A stretch of DNA of 64,000 nt from Bacillota bacterium (GTDB lineage Bacteria; Bacillota; UBA4882; UBA8346). The stretch spans positions 62,001 through 126,000 of the forward strand of contig JAEYRX010000024.1 in assembly GCA_023435225.1 (NCBI GenBank), in the 5' to 3' direction. The notes under the pieces are model-generated. The model was given only the letters and a program-made list of their open reading frames with translations, was not told the DNA's origin and ran no database searches. Numbering within the stretch: position 1 is the stretch's first letter; each line of letters opens with the position of its first letter. Made by a program: the position numbers and the translations under genes. This document shows, piece after piece, positions 17,796-26,950 of this stretch.

Positions 17796-18704
17796 ATGGA
17801 TGCCAAGAAAAGAATCCTAATTTTAGGTGCTACCGGCATGCTGGGTCATACATTATTGGCTGAGCTATCCAAAAATCAGAATTTTGATGTTTTCGCAACC
17901 GCTCGTAATTTAAAAGCGGTTGCGCACCGTTTACCACCGGAATTAATACCAAAAATTCGCGGTTTTGTCGATGGGGACAATTTTGACACCGTAATTAGAG
18001 CTTTGGCTTCTATTCAACCGGATATTGTCATCAATTGTATCGGTATTATCAAGCAGCAATCCTTAGCCGGCGACCCGCTGACGGCGATTACGGTTAATGC
18101 GCAACTACCTCATAGGATTTCCTTAGTATGCCGCACTGCGGGAGCGCGTTTGATTCATATCAGCACCGACTGTGTATTTGATGGCGTAAAAGGCAATTAT
18201 ACGGAAAAGGATAATTCCAACGCCACCGATTTATATGGCCGGTCAAAATTCCTCGGAGAGGTAGAATATCCGCACTGTATCACATTGCGAACATCTATTA
18301 TCGGACATGAGCTTACCGGAAGATTTGGTTTGATTGAATGGTTCTTAGCCCAAGAGGGAAAAACGCGGGGATTTAGAAAGGCGATTTATACCGGATTTCC
18401 TACTATCGAAATGGCCAGGATCATCAGTAATTATGTAATTCCAAATTCCCAACTATCAGGATTATATCAAGTTTCATCAGAGCCTATATCCAAATACGAA
18501 TTATTAAAACTAGTGGCGGAAAAGTATCAAAAGAATATCGAAATCGAACCTTATGATGATTTTTATCTGGACCGTTCTTTGGATTCCAGCAGATTTAGAG
18601 GCATAACCGGATATAATCCACCGGGCTGGCCGGATCTGGTTGATAAAATGTATCAGCACTATATTAGTTCGCCGTTCTATATCAGAAAACAGGAGGATAA
18701 TTAA
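17796..18704 (+). CDS. RmlD-like NDP-4-keto-sugar reductase (second step of UDP-2-acetamido-2,6-dideoxy-L-hexose route)
   Basis: 302 residues. LILGATGMLGHTLL is the NADPH loop, HISTDCVFDG carries the active-site threonine, and YGRSKFLGE the YxxxK pair; all are typical of RmlD. ATG 17796 has TAGGAGGG seven bases upstream. It directly precedes a CapE/FnlA-type dehydratase and a WecB-type 2-epimerase. That places it as the reductase of the UDP-L-FucNAc or UDP-L-QuiNAc pathway. It has no C-terminal cupin domain, unlike CapF/WbjC. This favours the WbvR-type reductase, linked to UDP-L-QuiNAc/L-RhaNAc, but the product stays an inference. Confidence 0.8.
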   Translation: MDAKKRILILGATGMLGHTLLAELSKNQNFDVFATARNLKAVAHRLPPELIPKIRGFVDGDNFDTVIRALASIQPDIVINCIGIIKQQSLAGDPLTAITVNAQLPHRISLVCRTAGARLIHISTDCVFDGVKGNYTEKDNSNATDLYGRSKFLGEVEYPHCITLRTSIIGHELTGRFGLIEWFLAQEGKTRGFRKAIYTGFPTIEMARIISNYVIPNSQLSGLYQVSSEPISKYELLKLVAEKYQKNIEIEPYDDFYLDRSLDSSRFRGITGYNPPGWPDLVDKMYQHYISSPFYIRKQEDN

Positions 18705-19769
18705 ATGTCCTTATTTGAAAATAAAACAATTGTGGTTACAGGGGGGACAGGCTCTCTAGGAAAAGTATTGACCCGACGATTGCTCTCCGGTGAAGAGGGC
18801 CGGCCTCGAAAAATCATCATATTTTCCAGAGATGAGGCCAAACAACACTTTATGCGAGTTGAATACCAACAAAAGAAGAAAGTTACCGATGAAGTAATTT
18901 ACCATAATTTTGAGCAGTTATTGGAATTTAGAATAGGGGATATTCGTAATTACCATTCGGTCTGTTCAGTCTTGAAAGGCGCTGATGTTGTTATTAACGC
19001 GGCGGCATTGAAACAGGTTCCTTCTTGTGAATATTTTCCTTTTGAAGCGGTCCAAACAAATATTAACGGCGCGGAAAATATCGTACGGGCTATTCGGGAA
19101 CTTGACTATCCGATTGAAACGGTAGTGGGAGTATCAACCGATAAAGCCTGTAAACCGGTTAATGTGATGGGCATGACCAAAGCTTTACAGGAAAGAGTTT
19201 TTATCGCCGCCAATATTAGTATTCCTCAAACTCGGTTTATTTGTGTCCGTTATGGTAACGTATTGGCTTCGCGTGGTTCGGTGATTCCCCTCTTTCATGA
19301 ACAGATCAAAAGTGGTGGTCCGGTTACAGTTACTACCGAAGATATGACCAGATTTTTATTGCCGCTGGAACGGGCGGTGGATACCATTATTGCCGCTTTG
19401 AAAGATGCCAAACCAGGAGAGACCTTTGTACCACGGGTTCCGGCAGCCAGAATGATTGATGTCGCAAAGGCATTAATCGACGATAGAAAAGTGGAAGTTA
19501 TCGTTACGGGGATTCGACCTGGTGAAAAGATTCATGAGATTATGGTTTCCGATGAAGAAGCATGGCATACTTATGAACGCGGACAATATTACGCTATTCA
19601 ACCGATGTTGCCGGAATTAGTAAAAATCTCGCTGGAGTCGCCTGCCTTAATTAAAGAGTATAGTTCCGGTGATTTTTTAATGACTTTGGAAGAAACCAAA
19701 GATTATTTGGCCAAGCACCATCTGTTGATTAACCAGGAAATAAAGGAAGAGGGAGAATTCCTACGATGA
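18705..19769 (+). CDS. UDP-GlcNAc 4,6-dehydratase/5-epimerase (CapE/WbjB/FnlA type)
   Basis: 354 residues. TIVVTGGTGSLGKVLTRRL is the NADP loop, IFSRDEAKQHFMR the family-specific signature, and INAAALKQVPSCEYFPFEAV the active-site region. In this family the YxxxK dyad is replaced by MGMTKALQE. TGIRPGEKIHEIM is the conserved C-terminal motif. It converts UDP-GlcNAc to UDP-2-acetamido-2,6-dideoxy-beta-L-arabino-4-hexulose. The ATG follows the reductase stop directly, with CAGGAGG upstream, and its own stop overlaps the epimerase start, so the trio is tightly coupled. Confidence 0.88.
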   Translation: MSLFENKTIVVTGGTGSLGKVLTRRLLSGEEGRPRKIIIFSRDEAKQHFMRVEYQQKKKVTDEVIYHNFEQLLEFRIGDIRNYHSVCSVLKGADVVINAAALKQVPSCEYFPFEAVQTNINGAENIVRAIRELDYPIETVVGVSTDKACKPVNVMGMTKALQERVFIAANISIPQTRFICVRYGNVLASRGSVIPLFHEQIKSGGPVTVTTEDMTRFLLPLERAVDTIIAALKDAKPGETFVPRVPAARMIDVAKALIDDRKVEVIVTGIRPGEKIHEIMVSDEEAWHTYERGQYYAIQPMLPELVKISLESPALIKEYSSGDFLMTLEETKDYLAKHHLLINQEIKEEGEFLR

Positions 19770-20839
19770 AAATAATGACGATTTTGGGAACCCGCCCGGA
19801 AATTATCCGCTTAAGCCGGATTATTCCTTTATTGGACAACCTTTGCGAGCATATCTTAGTGCATACGGGCCAAAATTATGACCGGACCCTTAACGATATT
19901 TTCTTTGAAGAACTGGAATTACGAAAACCGGATTTTGTATTTGATTCCAAAGCTGAAAGTATGATGGAACAAATAGGAACAATACTAGTTGAGAGTGAAA
20001 AAATACTAAAAGCCGAAAAACCTGACCGGTTGTTAATCTTAGGAGATACCAACAGCGCATTATCGGCAATGGTGGCCAAACGGTTGGGTATTCCCGTTTA
20101 TCACATGGAGGCCGGAAATCGCTGTTATGACGACCGGGTTCCGGAAGAAGTAAACCGCCGGGTGGTTGATCATTGTAGTGATATCTTGATGCCATACACC
20201 GAACGAAGCCGGGCTAATTTATTACGGGAAGGTATTGCCGGAGAAAGAATATTTGTCACCGGTAATCCGATTTTAGAAGTTTTAGAAAATTACGCCCATA
20301 AAATTGCTAATAGTCAAATTTTAAAAAATCTAAAGCTCGAAGAGTCAAATTATTTTTTAGTTACTTTACATCGGGCGGAAAATGTAGATATTGAAGAACG
20401 CTTAACTAAATTTATGGAAGCTTTTCATTTACTATATCAGGAATATCGTATTCCCTTAGTCTGTAGTCTTCATCCCCGGACACGTTCCCAACTTGTTAAG
20501 CAGAATAAGGTTTTTCGGGAAGGTATCCTGGCCATCGAACCGGTTGGTCTTTTTGATTTTGTTAATTTGGAGCAAAATGCTTTTTGTGTATTAAGCGATA
20601 GTGGAACCGTTCAAGAGGAGTGTTGTGTTTTTAACAAACCTAATGTAACCTTACGTGATGTGACTGAACGCCCCGAAACGATTGAAGTCGGTAGTAATAT
20701 CATTACGGGGTGTGAACCGGATTCAATCCTACGGGCGGTAAAAATAGCAACAAATCATAGTGCAAATTGGGATCCTCCCAAGGAATATCTGGTAAAGGAT
20801 GTAAGTAAAACAATTCTGAAGATAGTTTTAGGGTATTAA
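19766..20839 (+). CDS. UDP-N-acetyl sugar 2-epimerase (WecB/CapG/FnlC type)
   Basis: 357 residues. TILGTRPEIIRLSRIIPLL is the N-terminal motif of non-hydrolysing UDP-GlcNAc 2-epimerases. HTGQNYD, LGDTNSAL, HMEAGNR and the late SDSGTVQEECC block, which binds the uracil/diphosphate, are all present. As third gene after a CapE-type dehydratase and a reductase, it would perform the final C2 inversion giving UDP-L-QuiNAc or UDP-L-FucNAc. A bifunctional WecB role on UDP-GlcNAc is less likely in this order. It closes a transcription unit: a 145-base gap with a promoter-like sequence follows. Confidence 0.87.
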   Translation: MKIMTILGTRPEIIRLSRIIPLLDNLCEHILVHTGQNYDRTLNDIFFEELELRKPDFVFDSKAESMMEQIGTILVESEKILKAEKPDRLLILGDTNSALSAMVAKRLGIPVYHMEAGNRCYDDRVPEEVNRRVVDHCSDILMPYTERSRANLLREGIAGERIFVTGNPILEVLENYAHKIANSQILKNLKLEESNYFLVTLHRAENVDIEERLTKFMEAFHLLYQEYRIPLVCSLHPRTRSQLVKQNKVFREGILAIEPVGLFDFVNLEQNAFCVLSDSGTVQEECCVFNKPNVTLRDVTERPETIEVGSNIITGCEPDSILRAVKIATNHSANWDPPKEYLVKDVSKTILKIVLGY

Positions 20840-20863
20840 AATAGAGTTTCAAAATAAAAAAAT

Positions 20864-20892
20864 TTGACATTTGAATACGATATATTGATAAT
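20864..20892 (+). promoter_or_regulatory. Sigma-A-type promoter inside the polysaccharide locus
   Basis: TTGACA at 20864-20869, a 17-base spacer, and GATAAT at 20887-20892, in an AT-rich gap after the 2-epimerase gene. The -35 box is a perfect match and the -10 box differs by one base. It would start a transcript about 85 bases ahead of the gene at 20985, so the locus has at least one internal promoter. Confidence 0.6.
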
Positions 20893-20984
20893 TGCATCTA
20901 GATTATTCACTATATATTGTATTCAAAAAATTACTTATGGTAATTATGAAACTCCCTTATAATATCAAAAGAACTTAGAAGGAG

Positions 20985-21917
20985 TTGAGAAAGATTATAC
21001 GAAAAATATATGGATTAATACTTGATCAGCTATCATTTTTAATTATTGATAAATTCTTGAGTAAAGTTTTCTCATTATTTGGTTGTTATTTATTTCGAAA
21101 ACATTATTATCTGCCGATTCCGGAAAAGGAAGATTTGGTTTATCAAAAGGAAACAGAAATGGTGGGTGTAGAAATAAATGAAAAACTGGCTTTTGAATTA
21201 TTAGACAACGTCATTTTAAGATTTAAACCTGAGTTTAATTTATTTCCTATAGACAAACAAGCTCAACCGGATAAATATTATTTATTAAACAGCAGTTTTA
21301 TGGCTATTGATGGGAATGTTTATTATTCACTAATCCGGTATTTAAAACCTAAAAAGGTAGTGGAGATAGGTTCCGGAAAATCCTCATTATTAGCGGCTGA
21401 GGCATGTGTTAGAAATTTAGCTGAATCTTATAATACTCAACTAATATTAATTGAACCTTATCCGCGGGAAATATTGAAAAAAGGTTTTCCTGGTTTGTCG
21501 GAACTAAAAGAAAAAAAAGTACAGGAAATAAATGTTGGTTATTTTGAAACCTTGGAACCGGGGGATATATTATTCATTGATTCAAGCCATGCACTCAAAT
21601 CCGGAGGAGATGTTTGGTATGAATATTGTGAGATTTTACCAAGATTAAAATCAGGTGTTTATGTTCACATTCATGATGTTTCTTTACCAAAACCATACCC
21701 TAAAGTATATATTGATTTTCATTATTTTTGGAATGAACAATACTTATTACAAGCATTTTTGACTTTCAATCGTAAGTTTGAAATAATTTGGCCCGGTAAT
21801 TATCTAATGTGTAAATATCCAGAAAAAATGCGTTCGTCTTTTTTACCGGAGTATGATTTAATGATAAAAAAGTTTCCATCTTCCGAGCCATCCAGTTTTT
21901 GGATGCGGGTAAAATGA
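20985..21917 (+). CDS. Class I methyltransferase-like protein (methyltransferase-24 type)
   Basis: About 310 residues. KKVVEIGSGKSSLLAAEA near residues 121-136 is the SAM loop, LILIEPYPRE the following acidic strand, and GDILFIDSSHALKSGGDV the motif IV region. A later HIHDV is often seen in sugar O-methyltransferases of the methyltransferase-24 group. The start is unsure. AAGGAG touches the TTG at 20985 with no spacer, so a nearby in-frame non-standard start (for example ATT 20994) could be the real one. It is the first gene after the internal promoter at 20864. Confidence 0.7.
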   Translation: MRKIIRKIYGLILDQLSFLIIDKFLSKVFSLFGCYLFRKHYYLPIPEKEDLVYQKETEMVGVEINEKLAFELLDNVILRFKPEFNLFPIDKQAQPDKYYLLNSSFMAIDGNVYYSLIRYLKPKKVVEIGSGKSSLLAAEACVRNLAESYNTQLILIEPYPREILKKGFPGLSELKEKKVQEINVGYFETLEPGDILFIDSSHALKSGGDVWYEYCEILPRLKSGVYVHIHDVSLPKPYPKVYIDFHYFWNEQYLLQAFLTFNRKFEIIWPGNYLMCKYPEKMRSSFLPEYDLMIKKFPSSEPSSFWMRVK

Positions 21918-21933
21918 ATTTAGGATGGTAAAA

Positions 21934-22959
21934 ATGGAATTTTCACCAAAGGTTTCTATTATAATACCAGTTTATAATGGAGCCAACTATCTCCGTGAAG
22001 CTATTGATAGCGCTTTAGCCCAAACTTATAAAAACACTGAAATAATTGTAGTTAATGATGGCTCTAAAGATAATGGAAAAACTGAAGAAATTGCTTTATC
22101 ATATGGAGATCAAATTCGTTATCTTTATAAAGAAAATGGCGGGGTAGCCAGCGCTTTAAACTGTGGAATATTTAATATGACCGGAGAATACTTTTCTTGG
22201 TTAAGTCATGATGATGTTTATTATCCTCAAAAAATTGAATTGCAGATAAAAGCGGTTGAGAAAGAAGAACATCCGGTAATCATATATAGTGATTTTGATT
22301 GTATTGATTATAAATCGGATTATATCCGGACATACAGGGTAGAAGAGATTGATTCTTCGATACCATGGTACGATTTAATTGTTTCTTCTCCAATACATGG
22401 ATGTACTGTTTTGATACCAAAAATTTGTTTTGATACGGTTGGTTTATTCAATGAACAATTGCGTTCGACCCAAGATGTTGATATTTGGTTCAGGATGGTG
22501 AAGAATTTTCAATTTAAACACTTACCTGAGATTTTAATTAAATCAAGATATCATGATGAACAAGGTAGTTTTAAAATTCTTTCGCATAGGGATGAGTGTA
22601 ATCATTTATATATTACTTATGTAAAAAAAATTCATGAATCGTCTACTTTACAAGATATACCATCATTATCACGTTTTTATATTGAATTAGCTTTTGGACT
22701 TACAAAAAAGGAACTGTTTGAAGCGGCCTCAGCTGCGCTTAAAATTTCCAAAACTCATTTAAAACAGGATTTAATGCTTGTTAGACTAATCAATAAGTTC
22801 TATGTTTTAGGATGCAGAATTTCTTTTATATTCAGATATTTTAGAGGAGTTATCGTAAGTACTATCCGTGCTTCAAAATTAGGAAAGAAATTAATAATTC
22901 TTTTAAAAAGGTCAATTAAAAAAGAGAAAATTTATAATAATAACGGGGGAAAAATTTGA
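21934..22959 (+). CDS. GT2 family glycosyltransferase
   Basis: About 341 residues. VSIIIPVYNGANYLREAIDS, VVNDGSKDN and LSHDDVYYPQKIELQ carry the GT2 fold and the metal-binding acidic pair. DVDIWFRMVKNF matches the region of the catalytic base. ATG 21934 is five bases after AGGATGG, and ATG 21925 is in frame but too close to it. A basic C-terminus may contact the membrane. The stop overlaps the next gene's TTG start. Confidence 0.87.
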   Translation: MEFSPKVSIIIPVYNGANYLREAIDSALAQTYKNTEIIVVNDGSKDNGKTEEIALSYGDQIRYLYKENGGVASALNCGIFNMTGEYFSWLSHDDVYYPQKIELQIKAVEKEEHPVIIYSDFDCIDYKSDYIRTYRVEEIDSSIPWYDLIVSSPIHGCTVLIPKICFDTVGLFNEQLRSTQDVDIWFRMVKNFQFKHLPEILIKSRYHDEQGSFKILSHRDECNHLYITYVKKIHESSTLQDIPSLSRFYIELAFGLTKKELFEAASAALKISKTHLKQDLMLVRLINKFYVLGCRISFIFRYFRGVIVSTIRASKLGKKLIILLKRSIKKEKIYNNNGGKI

Positions 22960-24023
22960 AGTTAGCCATTTTAGCAAATGAATCCTCAATCCATACAATA
23001 AAATGGGCTAATGAAATGGCCGACAGAGGGCACGAAGTTTATCTGATAAGCTTGCGTCACAATTCAAACTTGCCAATGTGTAGGAAAAATGTCAGGCAAT
23101 ACTTATTGCCATTTCCGGCCCCAATAGGATACTATTTAAATTGCCTCTTTTTAAGAAGCGTATTGAGTAAAATTCAGCCGGATCTTTTGCATACACATTA
23201 TGCAAGTGGATATGGCACTTTGGGTAGACTGAGCGGTTTTCATCCCAATTTACTTTCAGTATGGGGTAGTGATGTTTTTGAATTTCCATATCAATCAAAA
23301 CTAAAGATGAGGATCATTCAATTAAATATTCTTAATGCTGATCAACTTTCTTCAACTAGTTGGATAATGAAAGAACAGACAGAACTAATTCAAAAACCTA
23401 AGAAAGATATTAAAGTAATTCCTTTCGGTGTTGATTGTAAACAATTTTCTCCCAAACAAAAGCCGCATTCGGAGATATTAAGAATAGGAACAATTAAAAC
23501 TTTGGAAGAAACATATGGAATTTCCACTTTAATCAGAGCCTTTTCAATCCTAAAGAAACAATTGATGAACACCGAATTAATAATAATCGGCTCAGGTTCT
23601 CAAGAATCAGAGCTAAAACGCTTAACTAATGAGTTAAAACTTGAAGATTCAATTAAATTTATCGGATCAATTGAACATTCCGATGTCCCCAAATGGCTGA
23701 ACAGTTTTGATATTTTTGTAGCACTAAGTAACAGTGAGAGTTTTGGCGTAGCTGTTTTAGAAGCGTCTGCATGCGGTTTACCCGTATTGGTTTCTGATGT
23801 GGGAGGTCTTCCAGAGGTGGTTATAAATGGATCTACAGGATTTGTTATTCCCAAGCAGAATTCTATGGCGGCAGCTGATAAGTTACTACAAATGGCAACA
23901 AATAATGCTTTGAGGGAGAGAATGGGAAGTAAGGGCCGGGATTTTGTAGTCAAAAATTATGAATGGGGAAAATGTGCCGATCAAATGGAAGATTTATATA
24001 AACAGGTTATTAGGGATGTTTGA
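22956..24023 (+). CDS. GT4 family glycosyltransferase
   Basis: 355 residues from TTG 22956, preceded by GGGGGA. HTHYASGYGTLGRL and SVWGSDVFEFP are acceptor-side motifs. SNSESFGVAVLEASACGLPV has the classic EXXXXXXXE donor-binding motif, and STGFVIPKQN follows. A retaining GT-B transferase. It overlaps the preceding GT2 by four bases, so the pair is translationally coupled. The 144-base gap after it has no gene and no clear terminator. Confidence 0.88.
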   Translation: MKLAILANESSIHTIKWANEMADRGHEVYLISLRHNSNLPMCRKNVRQYLLPFPAPIGYYLNCLFLRSVLSKIQPDLLHTHYASGYGTLGRLSGFHPNLLSVWGSDVFEFPYQSKLKMRIIQLNILNADQLSSTSWIMKEQTELIQKPKKDIKVIPFGVDCKQFSPKQKPHSEILRIGTIKTLEETYGISTLIRAFSILKKQLMNTELIIIGSGSQESELKRLTNELKLEDSIKFIGSIEHSDVPKWLNSFDIFVALSNSESFGVAVLEASACGLPVLVSDVGGLPEVVINGSTGFVIPKQNSMAAADKLLQMATNNALRERMGSKGRDFVVKNYEWGKCADQMEDLYKQVIRDV

Positions 24024-24167
24024 ATGAGGAGTGTATAATGAATTATTAGAACATTGACTCCTTAAAAAGTTTTTTTAATTCAGCTGGGATTATTTATATG
24101 CATCAAATGCATCAAAAATTTCATTGTAATTAAGACTTATATATTTTGTTTAATTGGAGATTTGAAA

Positions 24168-24869
24168 ATGCTGGTAGCAATACATCAACCTAACTTTTTC
24201 CCTTGGCTTGGGTATTTCAACAAAATCTTACGTGTAGATCTATTTGTTATTATGGATGATGTGGCCTATCCGAAAAGCGGTAATAGTATGGGGAGTTATA
24301 CCAATAGAGTAAAATTATTAATCCAAAATCAACCTAATTGGATTAGTTGCCCGGTAATGCGGGAACATGGTATCCAAATAATCAAAAATATCCAAATAAA
24401 TAAAAGTTTGGATTGGCCTGGAAAAGTTATTAAAATAATTGAGCAAAATTATAAAAAAGCCCCTTATTTTGAAGAGATTTGGAGTTGGCTCCAGGCTATG
24501 CTGGAAAGGGATACTACTCAGTTATCTCAACTGAATACTGCGAATATTATCGAAATATGTAATAAGTTAGCCATTCAAAAGCCTTTGGTAATCCAATCCG
24601 AATTGACAACAAAGGAAAGTTCCACCGACTTACTCATCGAAATAATACGGAAAGTTGGAGGTACGGCTTATTTATGTGGCGAAGGGGCAGCTAAGTATCA
24701 GGAAGATAATAAGTTTGAATCTGCTGGAATTACATTAGTCCGTCAAAATTATAAACATCCTCAGTATGACCAAAAGGGAGTCCCTGAATTTGTTCCGGGA
24801 TTATCAATTATTGACGCCTTAATGCACTGCGGTTTTGAAGGAACAAGGGAATTATTAAATACCCGGTAA
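24168..24869 (+). CDS. WbqC-like family protein
   Basis: 233 residues from ATG 24168, with GGAGA seven bases upstream. VAIHQPNFFPWLGYFNKI at the N-terminus, FVIMDDVAYPKS, the NRVKLL-NWISCPV block and CGEGAAKYQE are signatures of the WbqC family (PF08889). These proteins recur beside sugar aminotransferases and deacetylases in O-antigen and flagellin-glycan loci, but their reaction is not established to my knowledge. Here it sits next to an LmbE-type deacetylase, which hints at modification of an amino sugar. Confidence 0.85.
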   Translation: MLVAIHQPNFFPWLGYFNKILRVDLFVIMDDVAYPKSGNSMGSYTNRVKLLIQNQPNWISCPVMREHGIQIIKNIQINKSLDWPGKVIKIIEQNYKKAPYFEEIWSWLQAMLERDTTQLSQLNTANIIEICNKLAIQKPLVIQSELTTKESSTDLLIEIIRKVGGTAYLCGEGAAKYQEDNKFESAGITLVRQNYKHPQYDQKGVPEFVPGLSIIDALMHCGFEGTRELLNTR

Positions 24870-24938
24870 TAATATTGTTTCATTAAGCTGTTAGTCAAGA
24901 AGAATTAATAATATTACAATCATTATTAGAGGTATAAT

Positions 24939-25571
24939 ATGGAATATCAAAGAGTATTAGTTCTTGCTCCACACACTGATGATGAATTAGGCTGCGGGGG
25001 TACTATAGCCAGAATGGTAGAGGAAGGGAAAGAGGTTTTTGCCGCAGCTTTTTCAACCGCTGAAGAGTCATTACCGGAGGGCGCTCCTACCGGAACGTTA
25101 AAACAAGAATTTCTACTTGCATTACCTACATTAGGGGTACCTGCTGAAAACCTTTTTGTTTACGATTATCCGGTTCGAAGATTATCCTATTATCGGCAGG
25201 ACGTTTTAGAGGATTTAATTAAGTTAAGGCAGAAGATTAAGCCTAATTTAATTCTTTTACCTTCGGGGAATGATCTTCATCAAGATCACCAAGTTGTCTA
25301 TGCAGAAGGGTTACGTGCCTTTAAAGATCTATCAGTCTTAGGTTATGAGCTTCCTTGGAATCATATTTCTTTTTCAGCACAAGCATTTGTAGTATTGGAA
25401 AAACACCATATAGACAGAAAATGGGAGGCGCTAAAAGCATATCATTCTCAATTTGAGTTGGGGCGTAATTATTTTTCTCAAGATTTTGTTCAAAGTTTAG
25501 CTCGGGTAAGAGGAACCCAGGTGAAAACAGATTATGCAGAAGCCTTTGAAGTCATACGGATTAAATTATAA
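24939..25571 (+). CDS. PIG-L/LmbE family deacetylase
   Basis: 210 residues. APHTDDELGCGGTI near residues 10-23 contains the HXDD zinc site and general base of the PIG-L/LmbE family, and LHQDHQVVYAEG (about residue 110) supplies the third zinc ligand region. Members remove N-acetyl groups from GlcNAc-type substrates. The likely role is N-deacetylation of a sugar nucleotide or lipid-linked sugar, giving an amine for WbqC or another enzyme to modify; the last step is inference. AGAGG precedes the ATG. Confidence 0.87.
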   Translation: MEYQRVLVLAPHTDDELGCGGTIARMVEEGKEVFAAAFSTAEESLPEGAPTGTLKQEFLLALPTLGVPAENLFVYDYPVRRLSYYRQDVLEDLIKLRQKIKPNLILLPSGNDLHQDHQVVYAEGLRAFKDLSVLGYELPWNHISFSAQAFVVLEKHHIDRKWEALKAYHSQFELGRNYFSQDFVQSLARVRGTQVKTDYAEAFEVIRIKL

Positions 25572-25624
25572 TTTATTACTTCATAAAGAAAATCTAATAA
25601 TAAATTAATGGAGATTCTTTTATT

Positions 25625-26938
25625 ATGAATCAAGATATAATAAATCAACCATCGGCTAAGACTACCGATTCTTTACGGGTATGGTTAGTAACAATTGGTG
25701 AACCTTTACCAATTGATAGTTCTAATGAACGGTTATATCGAATAGGTATCCTGGCTGACAAGTTGATAAAAAGAGGTCATGAAGTTATCTGGTGGAGTTC
25801 AACACTAGATCATATTAAAAAAAGGCATCGTCACTCCAAAGATCATTCAATTTCATTATCACCCAAATATCATTTAAAACTATTGCATTCTTTAATATAT
25901 AAAAAAAATATATCATTAATACGTGTGATTAACCATTATGGGGTTGCCAAAAAATTTGCTAAATTGTCTAAATATGAACCGACACCGGATATTATTATAT
26001 CCTCAGTACCACCGTTAGAATTAAGTCTAGCTGCAGTTAAATATGGTAAAAAAAGAGGCGTTCCGGTTATACTTGATGCCCGAGATATGTGGCCTGATAT
26101 TTTTGTAGATATTGTTCCTAAATGGGGACGATGGTTATTTAAGATGGCGCTCTATCCAATGTTCAGGATCGCCAAAAGCGCTTTTAAAGGAGCTTCTGCA
26201 ATCATAGGGATTACTCCGGATTTTGTTAACTGGGGTATTAATTATGCAGAGAGAGTAAGAACTAATATAGATTGTGATTTTCCATTGGGATATCAAGATA
26301 AAATCCCAAATACGGAAGCTATAAAACAAGCCGAGGATTTTTGGGACGGATTAGGAATTAATAATTTTGATAAAAATGAGTTTACAATTTGTTATTTTGG
26401 TACAATAGGACCGTGGTTTGAATTCGATACCATCATTAAGGCGGTTGATAAACTAAATGCTCTAAAATTATCATTTAATTTCGTATTATGTGGAGATGGC
26501 GACTATTTAAACCAGTACCAGGAAATTGCTAAAAATTATCCCAACATTATTTTTCCGGGATGGGTAGGAGAAGCTCAAATTTGGACTCTAATGCGCAGAT
26601 CAAAAGTAGGATTACTACCTTACAGGAGTACGAAAGATTTTCAAGTCTCCATTCCAAACAAAATTCCGGAATACCTTTCAGCCGGTTTACCGGTAATTTC
26701 TAGTTTACAGGGTATATCTAATGAGATTATTACCGTACATGATTGTGGAATAACATATGAAAATGGAGATCCGGAAAGTTTGGCGTCTGTATTAGAAAAT
26801 TTGTATTATAATCCGAATAAATTAAAAACTCTATCAAAAAATGCTTACAAATTATTTCAAGGAAAATTTGTGGCCGAAAAAGTTTATGGGCAATTAATAG
26901 ATTATCTTGAATCCATAGTTGTTAATTATAAAAAATAA
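25625..26938 (+). CDS. GT4 glycosyltransferase, WbuB-like
   Basis: 437 residues. The N-domain begins after a 20-residue polar leader with LRVWLVTIGEPLPIDSSNERL. DARDMWPDIFVDI followed by an amphipathic helix is typical of WbuB-type enzymes. The C-domain has YFGTIGPWFEFDTIIKAVDK and SIPNKIPEYLSAGLPVISSL. WbuB-type enzymes have been assigned as L-FucNAc transferases, which would agree with the UDP-2-acetamido-2,6-dideoxy-L-hexose pathway at 17.8-20.8 kb. The donor is therefore a reasoned inference, not visible in the sequence. Confidence 0.8.
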   Translation: MNQDIINQPSAKTTDSLRVWLVTIGEPLPIDSSNERLYRIGILADKLIKRGHEVIWWSSTLDHIKKRHRHSKDHSISLSPKYHLKLLHSLIYKKNISLIRVINHYGVAKKFAKLSKYEPTPDIIISSVPPLELSLAAVKYGKKRGVPVILDARDMWPDIFVDIVPKWGRWLFKMALYPMFRIAKSAFKGASAIIGITPDFVNWGINYAERVRTNIDCDFPLGYQDKIPNTEAIKQAEDFWDGLGINNFDKNEFTICYFGTIGPWFEFDTIIKAVDKLNALKLSFNFVLCGDGDYLNQYQEIAKNYPNIIFPGWVGEAQIWTLMRRSKVGLLPYRSTKDFQVSIPNKIPEYLSAGLPVISSLQGISNEIITVHDCGITYENGDPESLASVLENLYYNPNKLKTLSKNAYKLFQGKFVAEKVYGQLIDYLESIVVNYKK

Positions 26939-26950
26939 GGAGTGTTTCCA

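Noticed and set aside
24024..24167. Gene in the 144-base gap before the WbqC-like gene
   Set aside because: Only a four-codon frame follows an AGGAG-like site; no other signal is present.
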